NCBI RefSeq assembly: GCF_001417775.1
Contig: NZ_BBZJ01000022.1
Span: 186,001 to 250,000 of the forward strand
Direction of reading: 5' to 3'
DNA: 64,000 nucleotides
From: Streptomyces sp. TP-A0356
GTDB lineage: Bacteria > Actinomycetota > Actinomycetes > Streptomycetales > Streptomycetaceae
Below the pieces are notes generated by a model. The model did not search any database and had not been told where the DNA came from. It saw only the letters and a list, made by a program, of their open reading frames with translations. Shown here piece after piece: positions 8,951 through 17,289 of this stretch. Made by a program: the position numbers and the translations under genes. Position 1 is the first letter of the stretch; each line of letters starts with the position of its first letter.

Positions 8951-8963
8951 CCCCCGCCCGTAC

Positions 8964-9007
8964 ACAGGCCGAGGGCCCCCTCCGCAGGGAGGGGGCCCTC
9001 GGCCTGT
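8964..9007 (+). terminator. Strong hairpin terminator after cvn2
   Basis: A perfect 20-bp inverted repeat (8964-8983 and 8988-9007) with a 4-nt GCAG loop starts 14 nt after the cvnD2 stop. There is no U-tract, as is common in Streptomyces. It lies between convergent operons. Confidence 0.85.
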
Positions 9008-9066
9008 CAGGGGGCCCTTCTCGTAGAGGACCGCACACCAGGAAGGGCCCCCCTCCGAAACACCAG

Positions 9067-9097
9067 GAAGGGCCCCTCCGAAGCGGAGGGGCCCTTC
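9067..9097 (-). terminator. Terminator of the accB-accE operon
   Basis: A perfect 14-bp stem (9067-9080 and 9084-9097) with a 3-nt loop lies just past the accE stop on the minus strand. The left arm and its flank (CACCAGGAAGGGCCCC...) are duplicated at about 9038-9060, which looks like a decayed second terminator copy. Confidence 0.8.
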
Positions 9098-9120
9098 AGG
9101 AGAGCGTTCAGCCGTGCGGC

Positions 9121-9318
9121 TCAGCCGTGCCAGCTGTGCGGCGCCCGGAAGCCGGGCTCGCGCTCCAGGCGGCGCCAGCCCGCCTTGGCGCGGCCTCGGT
9201 GGGCCGGGGTCGTGGCGGGCGACTGGGCCACCGCACGGGCCAGCAGGATGGCCGTGATGGCGGCCACTTCCTCGGGCTCGGCGTGGCCCTTCTCGACGCG
9301 GATGTCAGGGGTGTTCAT
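9121..9318 (-). CDS. accE: Acyl-CoA carboxylase epsilon subunit AccE
   Basis: This 65-residue small basic protein has the actinobacterial carboxylase epsilon pattern. An acidic N-terminal half (DIRVEKGHAEPEEVAAITAI) is followed by a basic, Trp-containing C-terminus (AGWRRLEREPGF). Epsilon subunits stabilise the contact between the biotinylated alpha subunit and the beta subunit and raise activity. It follows accB by 57 nt on the same strand and shares its terminator. ATG 9318 has GGAGA upstream. The identification rests on size, context and composition rather than on a catalytic motif. Confidence 0.87.
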   Translation of the reverse strand: MNTPDIRVEKGHAEPEEVAAITAILLARAVAQSPATTPAHRGRAKAGWRRLEREPGFRAPHSWHG

Positions 9319-9375
9319 GGGTGTCAGTCTCCGTGAGAGAGGGGTCCGCGGGGTTGCCGCGGTGGGTCCGCCCGG

Positions 9376-10968
9376 TTACTGCGGCGGGTTGCCGTGCTTA
9401 CGGGAGGGCAGGTCCGCGTGCTTGGACTGCAGCATCGCGAGGGACTTGATCAGGACCTCACGCGTCTGTGCGGGGTCGATGACGTCGTCCACCAGGCCTC
9501 GCTCCGCCGCGTAGTACGGGTGCATCAGCTCGGACTTGTACTCCTTGACCATCCGCGCCCGCATGGCCTCGGGGTCCTCCGCGCCGGAGATCTGACGGCG
9601 GAAGATGACGTTGGCCGCGCCCTCGGCACCCATCACGGCGATCTCGTTGGTCGGCCAGGCGTAGGTGAGGTCCGCCCCGATGGACTGGCTGTCCATCACG
9701 ATGTACGCACCTCCGTACGCCTTGCGCAGGATCAGCGAGATCCGCGGCACGGTCGCGTTGCAGTAGGCGTACAGCAGCTTCGCGCCGTGACGGATGATCC
9801 CGCCGTGCTCCTGGTCGACTCCGGGCAGGAACCCGGGGACGTCCAGGAAGGTCACCAACGGGATGTTAAAAGCGTCACACATCTGGACAAATCGCGCAGC
9901 TTTTTCCGACGCCTCGATGTCCAGTACCCCGGCGAGGGTCTGCGGCTGGTTGGCGATGATGCCCACCACCTGGCCGTCCAGACGGGCCAGCGCGCAGATG
10001 ATGTTGCGCGCCCAGCGCTCGTGGACCTCCAGGTACTCGCCGTCGTCGACGATCTCCTCGATGACCTTGGCCATGTCGTACGGCCGGTTGCCGTCCGCCG
10101 GGACCAGGTCCAGCAGGGAGTCGCTGCGCCGGTCCACCGCGTCCGTGCACTCGACCCGCGGCGGGTTCTCCCGGTTGTTCTGCGGAAGGAGCGAGAGGAG
10201 GTAGCGCACCTCGGCGATGCACGTCTCCTCGTCGTCGTAGGCGAAGTGGCACACGCCCGAGGTCTCGGCGTGCACATCGGCGCCGCCCAGCCCGTTCTGG
10301 CTGATCTCCTCGCCGGTCACGGCCTTGACCACGTCCGGGCCGGTGATGAACATCTGGGACGTCTCGCGGACCATGAAGACGAAGTCCGTCAGGGCGGGGC
10401 TGTAGGCCGCGCCGCCCGCGCACGGGCCGAGCATCACGCTGATCTGCGGGATGACGCCGGACGCCCTCGTGTTGCGCTGGAAGATGCCGCCGTAGCCCGA
10501 GAGCGCGCTGACGCCTTCCTGGATACGGGCTCCCGCGCCGTCGTTCAGGGACACCAGCGGCGCACCGGCCGCGATGGCCATGTCCATGATCTTGTGGATC
10601 TTGGTGGCGTGGGCCTCGCCCAGCGCGCCGCCGAAGATGCGGAAGTCATGGGCGTAGACGAAGACCGTGCGGCCCTCCACCGTGCCCCAGCCGGTGATCA
10701 CACCGTCGGTGTACGGCTTCTTGGCCTCCAGGCCGAACCCGGTCGCCCGGTGCCGGCGCAGCTGCTCGACCTCCTGGAAGGACCCCGGGTCCAGGAGCAG
10801 TTCGATGCGCTCCCGGGCGGTCAGCTTGCCCTTGGCGTGCTGCGCCTCGGTCGCCTTCTCGCTGGGGCCGGCCAGCGCCTGCGCACGGATCTCGTGCAGT
10901 TCGGCGACTCGCCCGCGCGCGTCCTTGGGCTCGCTCCCGGAATCCACAGCCTCGTCCAAAACGGTCAT
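9376..10968 (-). CDS. accB: Acyl-CoA carboxylase beta (carboxyltransferase) subunit
   Basis: This 530-residue carboxyltransferase moves CO2 from biotin to acetyl- or propionyl-CoA, supplying malonyl/methylmalonyl-CoA for fatty acids and polyketides. It has the two crotonase-like halves, with oxyanion-hole glycines in SLNDGAGARIQEG and GGAYIVMDS. The residue after GGAY is Ile (about 423), as in S. coelicolor AccB. Propionyl-specific PccB has Asp at this place (the known Asp422/Ile specificity switch), so broad acetyl/propionyl activity is expected. No alpha subunit is nearby. The ATG lies about 32 nt past a GC-rich hairpin. Confidence 0.93.
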   Translation of the reverse strand: MTVLDEAVDSGSEPKDARGRVAELHEIRAQALAGPSEKATEAQHAKGKLTARERIELLLDPGSFQEVEQLRRHRATGFGLEAKKPYTDGVITGWGTVEGRTVFVYAHDFRIFGGALGEAHATKIHKIMDMAIAAGAPLVSLNDGAGARIQEGVSALSGYGGIFQRNTRASGVIPQISVMLGPCAGGAAYSPALTDFVFMVRETSQMFITGPDVVKAVTGEEISQNGLGGADVHAETSGVCHFAYDDEETCIAEVRYLLSLLPQNNRENPPRVECTDAVDRRSDSLLDLVPADGNRPYDMAKVIEEIVDDGEYLEVHERWARNIICALARLDGQVVGIIANQPQTLAGVLDIEASEKAARFVQMCDAFNIPLVTFLDVPGFLPGVDQEHGGIIRHGAKLLYAYCNATVPRISLILRKAYGGAYIVMDSQSIGADLTYAWPTNEIAVMGAEGAANVIFRRQISGAEDPEAMRARMVKEYKSELMHPYYAAERGLVDDVIDPAQTREVLIKSLAMLQSKHADLPSRKHGNPPQ

Positions 10969-10999
10969 GTAGCGACCTTACGAAGTCCACCAAGGAAAG

Positions 11000-11031
11000 C
11001 GGGCCGTCGACTCTGTACAGTCTCCGGCCCG
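11000..11031 (-). promoter_or_regulatory. Hairpin in the accB leader region
   Basis: A nested inverted repeat has outer arms CGGGCCG/CGGCCCG (11000-11006 and 11025-11031) around an inner imperfect palindrome GACTCTGTACAGTC. It lies about 32 nt upstream of the accB start. On the minus strand it is followed by CTTTCC. It could be an operator or an RNA leader hairpin. The remaining 388-nt divergent gap (10969-11357) holds no gene I can support. Confidence 0.4.
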
Positions 11032-11357
11032 TTTTCCTGGTACCCCTGAACAGAATCCCACTCGGTTGCAGCCGATGTGACTGTTGAGGGGCCCTTGACC
11101 TTGTAGGTGTCCCACAAAGCGCCCGGAGGAGAGCCTCCTCACATCGAGGGTGGCACATGCCATCCCCGGAGTGACACCGAACCTCGAACGGCGGCGTCCG
11201 CCGTACCCGCTTCCGGCACGTTGACGGTTGCCGATGATGTTGAAACTTGAATGGAATAAGTCTACCGTCACTCGTGTTGAGCTCGTTGAACATTAAACAG
11301 CTTCAGCGTCGTGGCCTCCGCCGGAGTCCGCGAAACCGTCCCCCAAAGGAGCACGTC

Positions 11358-11969
11358 ATGGGCATCTTCGGCCGCAAGAACACCACCATCGAGACCGCCA
11401 CCGCCCCGGCCGCCTCGGTCAACCCCGACCTCGCCGCGCTCACCGGCGACTACACGGTGGACCCGGCGCACACCACGATCGGTTTCGTGGCACGCCACGC
11501 CATGGTCACGAACGTGAAGGGCGGCTTCCAGGAAATCGAGGGCACGCTGCACCTGGACGGCTCGGACCCGTCCAAGTCCACGGCGTCGCTCGACATCACG
11601 ATGGACAGCATCGACACGGGTTCGGCCGACCGTGACAACCACCTGCGCAGCTCGGACTTCTTCAAGACCGACGAGCACCCGGTGATGACGTTCCGCTCCA
11701 CCAAGGCGGAGGTAATGGGCGGCGACGACTACCGGATCACCGGCGACCTCACGATCCTCGGCACCACCAAGCCGATCACCATCGACCTGGAGTTCAACGG
11801 CGCCGCCAAGGACCCGTTCGGCAACGAGCGCGTCGGCTTCGAGGGCAAGGCGGAGATCCTGCGCTCGGAGTGGGGCCTGACCTGGAACGCGGCGCTGGAG
11901 ACGGGTGGCGTGCTGGTCTCGGACAAGATCAAGCTGGTCTTCGACATCTCGGCGATCAAGCAGGCCTGA
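11358..11969 (+). CDS. YceI-family protein
   Basis: This 203-residue YceI-family protein has a lipocalin-like beta barrel that binds isoprenoid/polyprenyl lipids. The family signature is clear: YTVDPAHTTIGFVARHAMVTNVKG, then SIDTGSADRDNHLRSSDFFKTDEHP and WGLTWNAALETGGVLVSDKIKL. The short N-terminus (MGIFGRKNTTIET) is not a signal peptide, so the protein appears cytoplasmic. ATG 11358 has AAAGGAG 6 nt upstream; an upstream ATG at 11247 lacks this. It is divergent from accB and followed by a terminator hairpin. The exact ligand is unknown. Confidence 0.9.
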   Translation: MGIFGRKNTTIETATAPAASVNPDLAALTGDYTVDPAHTTIGFVARHAMVTNVKGGFQEIEGTLHLDGSDPSKSTASLDITMDSIDTGSADRDNHLRSSDFFKTDEHPVMTFRSTKAEVMGGDDYRITGDLTILGTTKPITIDLEFNGAAKDPFGNERVGFEGKAEILRSEWGLTWNAALETGGVLVSDKIKLVFDISAIKQA

Positions 11970-12029
11970 GCCCGGCAGGCGTGAGCCGCCGGCCCACCAC
12001 GCGGGCCCCCGCTCGCACCCCCTGAGCGC

Positions 12030-12064
12030 GCCCGCCCTCCACTCCCCGTACCCGGAGGGCGGGC
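12030..12064 (+). terminator. Terminator after the YceI gene
   Basis: An 11-bp perfect stem (GCCCGCCCTCC at 12030-12040, GGAGGGCGGGC at 12054-12064) with a 13-nt loop lies 60 nt after the stop codon. Confidence 0.7.
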
Positions 12065-12092
12065 GCTCGGCGCGACCGCAGCTCATCCGCGC

Positions 12093-12269
12093 TCAGGCTT
12101 CGCGGACCGCGGTGCCCCCTGCCGCAGGCCGGCTGATCGCCACCTCCAGCCGGGCGGCTCGCGCCTTCGGGGTGCGCGCCCTGAGCTTGGACTCGTACGC
12201 CGCTGCCCACCGCCCGTCCGCCGCGACCGCGGCGACCCTTCCGGCCGCATCCGCCCCGGCGGCGAGCTC
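12093..12269 (-). pseudogene. Remnant of a YdeI/OmdA-like protein (C-terminal pieces)
   Basis: The minus-strand frame ending at 12093 reads GRVAAVAADGRWAAAYES and then KARAARLEVAISR. These resemble two C-terminal blocks of YdeI/OmdA proteins (ADGRW-AAY; TRARRL...), but the ~50 residues usually between them are absent. The frame has no start codon: upstream it runs into the 30-nt tandem repeat and then a stop. I read it as a decayed gene with an internal and an N-terminal deletion. The match is by eye to family patterns only. Confidence 0.35.
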
Positions 12270-12415
12270 TGGCCGGCCGGTGCCCTCGCCTCGCTCGACG
12301 AGACGGAACGCGGGGTGCTCGCGCTCGACGAGACGGAACGCGGGGTGCTCGCACTCGCGGGAGCGCTCATGGAGCGGCTCGCCGACCTGGGTGTGCCCTC
12401 ACACAGGCGCCGCAC
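12249..12415 (+). pseudogene. Possible plus-strand coding remnant
   Basis: On the plus strand a frame reads GGELWPAGALASLDETERGVLAL, the repeated decapeptide, then AGALMERLADLGVPSHR. It has the look of the helical C-terminus of a regulator (MarR-like), but it has no start and no identifiable N-terminus. It meets the minus-strand YdeI-like remnant back to back. Low confidence. Confidence 0.2.
12294..12353 (+). repeat. 30-bp tandem duplication
   Basis: Two adjacent 30-nt copies beginning CTCGACGAGACGGAACGCGG differ only at the last base. In frame they encode LDETERGVLA twice. The duplication sits in gene debris between the YceI and TPM genes. Confidence 0.9.
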
Positions 12416-12448
12416 GCCCGTTCCCCGCGCGGACGACCCGCAGAAGGG

Positions 12449-13798
12449 TCAGAACCCTCCGCCGAAGTCTCCGCCGCCTCCCCCGAAGTCCCCTCCCCCG
12501 CCGTCGCCGAAGCCGCCGCCGAAGTCGCCGGGGTCGAAGTCGGCACCGGACACGTCGCCGCCCTCGAAGCCGCCGAAGTCGCCGTAGCCGGTGCCGTAGT
12601 CGGCCGCGTACGACGGGGTGGCCATCATGCTGCCGAGCAGGGTGCCCACCAGCAGGCCGGGCAGGATGCCACCGCCGAAGTAACCGCCCGCCCAGGGGCC
12701 GTAGGCCGGGCCCGCCTCCCAGTACGGGCGGCGGCCGTACTCCGTGTCCACCTCGCGGATCATGGGGTCGCGGCCGTCGGCCAGCCGGGCCTGATCCGCG
12801 GCACAGACCGGCACCTCGCGCGGGCTGCCGCCCGGGGGCGTCCAGGTCGCGTCGGCGACGGACGGGCCATGACGCGGGTCGAAGAAGCACGGCGCCCGGC
12901 GCTCGGGCAGCGGGCGGCCCTCCCGGCGGGCGGCGAGCCGCGCCAGCGAGAAGCGGCCGTCCTCCAGGGCCTGGGTCACGGCCTTGACGTCCTCGGGGCG
13001 CCGCGCGGCCGCCATGAAGGACTTCGCCTGCTCGTACGCGTCCAGCGCACGTTCGTAGTCGGCGCGCATCGCCTCGTCCGCGCCCGGCTCCGACGGACGG
13101 AAGTCGAGGCGGTCCAGCTCCTCACCGAAGGCGGTGATGTCCTCGTCCACCACGACCCGCAGCTTCTCCAGCGCGGCCTGCTGCTCCTGCTCGCGGCGGC
13201 GCCTGTTGCGTCGTACGAGCGTGTAGGCGCCCACGCCGCCCAGCACGAGCACCACGCCGGCCGTGATCAGCGCGGTGGACGAGACCCCGCGACCGCCGCC
13301 CGCGCCGCCCCAGCTCGACGGGGCGTGACCGCGGACGCTGACGAGGGCACGGTCGGTGAAGTCGTTCAGCTGGGCCTTGGCGCTCTCGCCCTGCACGCTG
13401 GTGACCAGGTTCTGGACGGCGGTGCGGGGCAGGACCGAGGAGTCGGCCCGGGCGTCGAAGCGGTCACCGAGGCGGACCGCGTACAGGCCGGTGACACCGG
13501 TGGCCGTGCGCACATCGGAGAACAGGTTCCGCGTGGGGTAGTCGGCGGGCAGCACCACGATGAAGACCGGTTTGCCGGCGTCCTCGATCTTCTTGGCCAG
13601 GGCGTCCGCGTCCCGCTTGGACAGTTGTCCGGCGGCCGCCGGATCGACGTAGACCGGGCCCTTGCGCAGCGCCTCGGCGATGGCCGAGACGCTGGTCGCC
13701 GCGTGGGCACCGGACGCGCCGACGGACAGAACGGTCAGGGCCGCCATGAGCAGGGCGACCAAGGGTACGGCGAGTCCTCGGACCAGCGCGGTCTTCAT
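12449..13798 (-). CDS. Secreted, membrane-anchored TPM-like protein with Gly-rich tail
   Basis: This 449-residue protein has a signal peptide (about 1-33, ending AHA-A). An extracellular domain of ~130 residues follows (GPVYVDPAAAGQLSKRDADALAKKI ... KPVFIVVLPADY) and resembles TPM/YgcG-type domains. One transmembrane helix lies at about 176-196, after a Ser/Gly linker. A cytoplasmic part with a charged helical region comes next, then a low-complexity Gly/Asp/Phe tail (GGGDFGGGGGDFGGGF). The protein has long been typed as hypothetical and no enzymatic residues are evident. ATG 13798. It stands alone on the minus strand between gene debris and GH3, whose terminator at 13943-13984 separates them. 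Confidence 0.85.
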   Translation of the reverse strand: MKTALVRGLAVPLVALLMAALTVLSVGASGAHAATSVSAIAEALRKGPVYVDPAAAGQLSKRDADALAKKIEDAGKPVFIVVLPADYPTRNLFSDVRTATGVTGLYAVRLGDRFDARADSSVLPRTAVQNLVTSVQGESAKAQLNDFTDRALVSVRGHAPSSWGGAGGGRGVSSTALITAGVVLVLGGVGAYTLVRRNRRRREQEQQAALEKLRVVVDEDITAFGEELDRLDFRPSEPGADEAMRADYERALDAYEQAKSFMAAARRPEDVKAVTQALEDGRFSLARLAARREGRPLPERRAPCFFDPRHGPSVADATWTPPGGSPREVPVCAADQARLADGRDPMIREVDTEYGRRPYWEAGPAYGPWAGGYFGGGILPGLLVGTLLGSMMATPSYAADYGTGYGDFGGFEGGDVSGADFDPGDFGGGFGDGGGGDFGGGGGDFGGGF

Positions 13799-13942
13799 AC
13801 CTCGAAGCTACCCGAACGCATCGCAAGCCGTTCCGCCGGACCCGGTGAGAGGTTTCGCCCGCCCGGGGCCGATGCTCTTCGCCCGCCCGGAGCGGAGGTT
13901 CACCGAGCCGGTGGGGCGGCGAGGGCGAGGCCGCCGGACGTG

Positions 13943-13984
13943 CCCGGCGGGCGGTACGCGCCGTGCGCCGCACCGCCCGCCGGG
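13943..13984 (-). terminator. Terminator after the GH3 gene
   Basis: A perfect 13-bp stem (CCCGGCGGGCGGT / ACCGCCCGCCGGG) with a 16-nt loop lies 28 nt beyond the GH3 stop on the minus strand. Confidence 0.75.
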
Positions 13985-14011
13985 AGCTTTCGCCTCGGGA
14001 GCCCCGAGCCG

Positions 14012-17000
14012 TCACGCCGCCCGGTACGCCTCCGTCAGCTTGGCCACCGCCTCCGCGTACTTCCCGGTCAGCAGCAGATGGTCCGCGTCTGCGAACGGCC
14101 CCGCGACCGCCGCCGTGATCCGGGATCCCACCTTCTGCTGGACGATCAGCCGCGCCTTGGTGACGATCTCGTGTCCCGCCCGCGCGGAGCCCGTCCTCTC
14201 GGCCACGGCCGCCGCGAGCGACAGCGCCTTCAGCGTCGCCGCACCGCCCTGGGGGACCTTGGTGAGCGTGGTCAGCCCCCAGCCGTAGGGGAACTGCGGA
14301 TCGTACGACGCGTCGCCGACGTTGATCGGCAGCTGGTCCTGCGACTTCGGCCAGGTGACGGGGAGCTGCCCGCTGAACGGACGCCTGCCGTAGAGGACGT
14401 CGGCCACGCCGTCGCCCTCGGTGCCCGGCAGCCAGGAGGCCACGAGGGCATCGATGGCGCCGAGCCGGTCGCCGACGAGCTGTGGACGTCCGGAGACGAT
14501 GAGCACCGCGCACTTCATGGCGCCGCACACCTTGTCCACGGCGGCCTTGTCGGCGGCCGACAGCTGGAGGTCGTGGCCGTTGCCGACGTCGCCGACGCCC
14601 TCGGCGTACGGGGTCTCGCCGACGACGACCACGCCGACGTCATAGCCGGAGGTGGGCGCCGAGGCTTCCTTGGAGTAGGTGATGGTCGCGTCCGGGGCGG
14701 CCTTGCGCATCCCCTGGAGGATCGTCGTGCCCTGGGTGTGGGCGCCGGAGGAGCCCTGCCAGGTGAGGGTCCAGCCGCCGGTCTGGTTGCCCAGGTCGTC
14801 GGCGTTGGATCCGGCGACGTACACCTTCTGGTTCCGCTTCAGCGGCAGCACGCCGCTCGCGTTCTTCAGCAGCACCTGCGACTCGGCGGCGGCCTGGCGG
14901 GCCACGGCCCGGTGCGCGGCGGAACCGATCCGCGAGGCACCGCTCGTGTCGGCGTACGGGTGCTCGAAGAGGCCGAGCCTGAACTTCTGCGTCAGGATGC
15001 GGGAGACCGCGTCGTCGACGCGCCGCTCACTGATGCGGCCCGCCTTCACCTCGGCGATGAGCGTCGAGGTGAAGTCCTTGTACTTGTACGGAACCATGAT
15101 CATGTCCAGGCCGGCGTTGACGGACGTACGGACGTCGGACGCGTAGTCGCCGCCGAGCTGGTCGATGGCCGCCCAGTCGCTGATGACGAAGCCGTCGAAG
15201 CCCATACGCCCCTTGAGCACGCCGTTGATCATGTCGGCGCGGGCGTGCATCTTCACCGGCCCCCGGCCGTCACCGAGGACGTCGAGCGACGAGTACGACG
15301 GCATGACCGAGCCGACGCCGCGGTCGACCGCCGTCGCGAACGGCGCCAGATGGACGGCCTCCAACTGCTGCCGGGTGACCTTGGTGACGCCCTGGTCGAT
15401 GGTGTAGGTGCCGGTCGTGGACGAGCCGTACCCGGTGCCGCCGTCGCCGACGAAGTGCTTGGCGGTGGCGAGGACCTTGTCGGAGCGGCTCAGGTCCTTG
15501 CCGTCCGCGCGCCCCTGGAGGCCCTGGATGATCGTCTCCATGGACTGGACGAGCGCCGGGTCCTCGCCGAAGGACTCGTAGCTGCGGCCCCAGCGTTCGT
15601 CGCGCGAGACGCACAGGCAGGGCGCGAAGTCCCAGGGGATGCCGGTGGCGCGCACCTCACTGGCCGTCACCGCGCCGGTCCTCTCGGCCAGTCGGGAGTC
15701 CCGCGTCGCGCCGATGCCGATGTTGTGCGGCATGACCGTGGCTCCGGCGAGGTTGTTGTGGCCGTGCACCGCGTCGACGCCGTAGATCAGCGGGATCTGG
15801 AACCGGGTCGCCCGGGCCCGGAGCTGGAAGGAGTCGATCATCTTCGCCCATGCCTCGGGCGTGTTGGGCGTCGGGGTGGAGCCACCGCCGGACAGGAGCG
15901 AGCCCAGGGCGTAGGTCGCGATGTCGCCCTGTGAGGTGAGGGCGGCGCGCTCGGCCTGGGTCATCTGACCGGCCTTCTCCTCCAGGGACATACGGGACAG
16001 CAGGTCCGCGACGCGCTTGTCGACCGGCAACCTGCTGTCGAGGTACGGCAGCCCGTGCGCGTCGATGACGACCTGGGGGGTCTCGGCGGGGGCCTTGGCG
16101 CCGGTGACGGTCAGCTTCAGCGGGATGGTCTCGGCGGGCTCGGCGGCCCTGCCCCCGAGGGTGGGCACCTGGATCGTCCGTGTGCTGCCGGAGGCCGTCC
16201 CGGCCGGGAAGGTGAGGGTCCCCCTGAGCGGGGTGTAGTCGGTGCCGGGCTCGGCGCTGCCGCCGGCCGTCTCGTAGGTGACGGTGACGGGCTCGTCGAT
16301 GGGGGCGGCGCCGGTGGTGGCCACGGAGACCTTCACCTGTGCCGTGCCGCCCTCCTTGACCGGGTAGACGGCGGAGTCCGTGGTGACGGAGGCCCGCAGG
16401 GACTGGTCGGCCTTGCCGTACAGCTCGACGTCGTCCATGGCGAAGTGCCCCTTGACGCCTACGGGGAGCGTGACGGCGTATCCCCACATCTGGGTGAGGC
16501 CCAGGACGTGGTCGATGCCGCCGACGGGCTGGTAGTCCGTGCGATAGGTGAAGTCGGCGAAGGGGATCTGGATCTGCTTCCAGCCGGTGAAGTCGTCGGT
16601 GAAGGACGTCGTCCACAGCTCCGAGGCCTCGCCGTTCGCGCCGCCGTCCTTGATCTCGAAGGCGATCTTCTTGCCGTTGTTCTGGCCGTCCCACCAGAAG
16701 CGGATGCCCTTGTGGGCGGACCAGTCGTGGCCGGGCCGGTCCGCGGCGAAGTCGTGGGTGAAGCCGCCGTAGCCGCTGATGTCGTAGGTCCCGGTGAGGA
16801 CCTTGGCGCCCTCGGGGGCGTCCGCGCGGTCGGTGAGCTGCAACGTGGGCTGGTCGTGGGTGTTGCTGCCCCAGGTGAAGATCCCGTCGGCGGGCTGGTT
16901 CGCGAAGGGCACCTCGCCCTCGAACCGGTCTACCGGGACGGGGGCCGGGTCGCCCGCACCGGACGCGGTGCCGGCGGCGGTGAGCGGGAGCAGGGCGGTG

Positions 17001-17038
17001 AGCAGGGCGGCGGAGGCGAGCAGGGCGGTTCTTCGCAT
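14012..17038 (-). CDS. Secreted GH3 beta-glucosidase with carbohydrate-binding and Calx-beta domains
   Basis: This 1008-residue exported glycosidase has a signal peptide (about 1-28). A beta-sandwich carbohydrate-binding domain of CBM11/CIA30 type (about 35-210) and a Calx-beta-like domain (about 220-310, EPGTDYTPLRGTLTF) follow. The GH3 catalytic TIM barrel contains GVDAVHGHNN, KHFVGDGG and the nucleophile Asp about 621 in VISDWAAID. The C-terminal GH3 sandwich follows, then an unusual ~70-residue helical extension. It likely releases glucose from beta-glucans outside the cell. ATG 17038 has GGAAGG upstream. It is divergent from the GH30 gene, so the two may share a 251-nt control region. 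Confidence 0.93.
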   Translation of the reverse strand: MRRTALLASAALLTALLPLTAAGTASGAGDPAPVPVDRFEGEVPFANQPADGIFTWGSNTHDQPTLQLTDRADAPEGAKVLTGTYDISGYGGFTHDFAADRPGHDWSAHKGIRFWWDGQNNGKKIAFEIKDGGANGEASELWTTSFTDDFTGWKQIQIPFADFTYRTDYQPVGGIDHVLGLTQMWGYAVTLPVGVKGHFAMDDVELYGKADQSLRASVTTDSAVYPVKEGGTAQVKVSVATTGAAPIDEPVTVTYETAGGSAEPGTDYTPLRGTLTFPAGTASGSTRTIQVPTLGGRAAEPAETIPLKLTVTGAKAPAETPQVVIDAHGLPYLDSRLPVDKRVADLLSRMSLEEKAGQMTQAERAALTSQGDIATYALGSLLSGGGSTPTPNTPEAWAKMIDSFQLRARATRFQIPLIYGVDAVHGHNNLAGATVMPHNIGIGATRDSRLAERTGAVTASEVRATGIPWDFAPCLCVSRDERWGRSYESFGEDPALVQSMETIIQGLQGRADGKDLSRSDKVLATAKHFVGDGGTGYGSSTTGTYTIDQGVTKVTRQQLEAVHLAPFATAVDRGVGSVMPSYSSLDVLGDGRGPVKMHARADMINGVLKGRMGFDGFVISDWAAIDQLGGDYASDVRTSVNAGLDMIMVPYKYKDFTSTLIAEVKAGRISERRVDDAVSRILTQKFRLGLFEHPYADTSGASRIGSAAHRAVARQAAAESQVLLKNASGVLPLKRNQKVYVAGSNADDLGNQTGGWTLTWQGSSGAHTQGTTILQGMRKAAPDATITYSKEASAPTSGYDVGVVVVGETPYAEGVGDVGNGHDLQLSAADKAAVDKVCGAMKCAVLIVSGRPQLVGDRLGAIDALVASWLPGTEGDGVADVLYGRRPFSGQLPVTWPKSQDQLPINVGDASYDPQFPYGWGLTTLTKVPQGGAATLKALSLAAAVAERTGSARAGHEIVTKARLIVQQKVGSRITAAVAGPFADADHLLLTGKYAEAVAKLTEAYRAA

Positions 17039-17289
17039 GGACCTTCCCTTTGGCTCTCGTAGTCCACGGATGTGGGCTCACGACTTAGATCACGCCGTGA
17101 GTTAACTGGGGCCCCGCGAAGCCGTCAAGACTTCACGTCAGAACAGGTACAGACTCAAGTCCCGGCCGGATCAGGGACGTTCTCCATTCGGAAACTGAAC
17201 GCACACCCTCTTGACGCCGTCACGGAGCCGTCATTTACTCACGCCTCGCACGCCCCCTCATCTCCCACCCCCCGAAAGGGCGGCGCACC

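Noticed and set aside
12869..15934. A 1021-codon plus-strand frame across the TPM-like and GH3 genes
   Set aside because: Antisense shadow of two well-supported minus-strand genes, rich in Arg/Gly/Ala/Asp/Val, with no recognisable domain.
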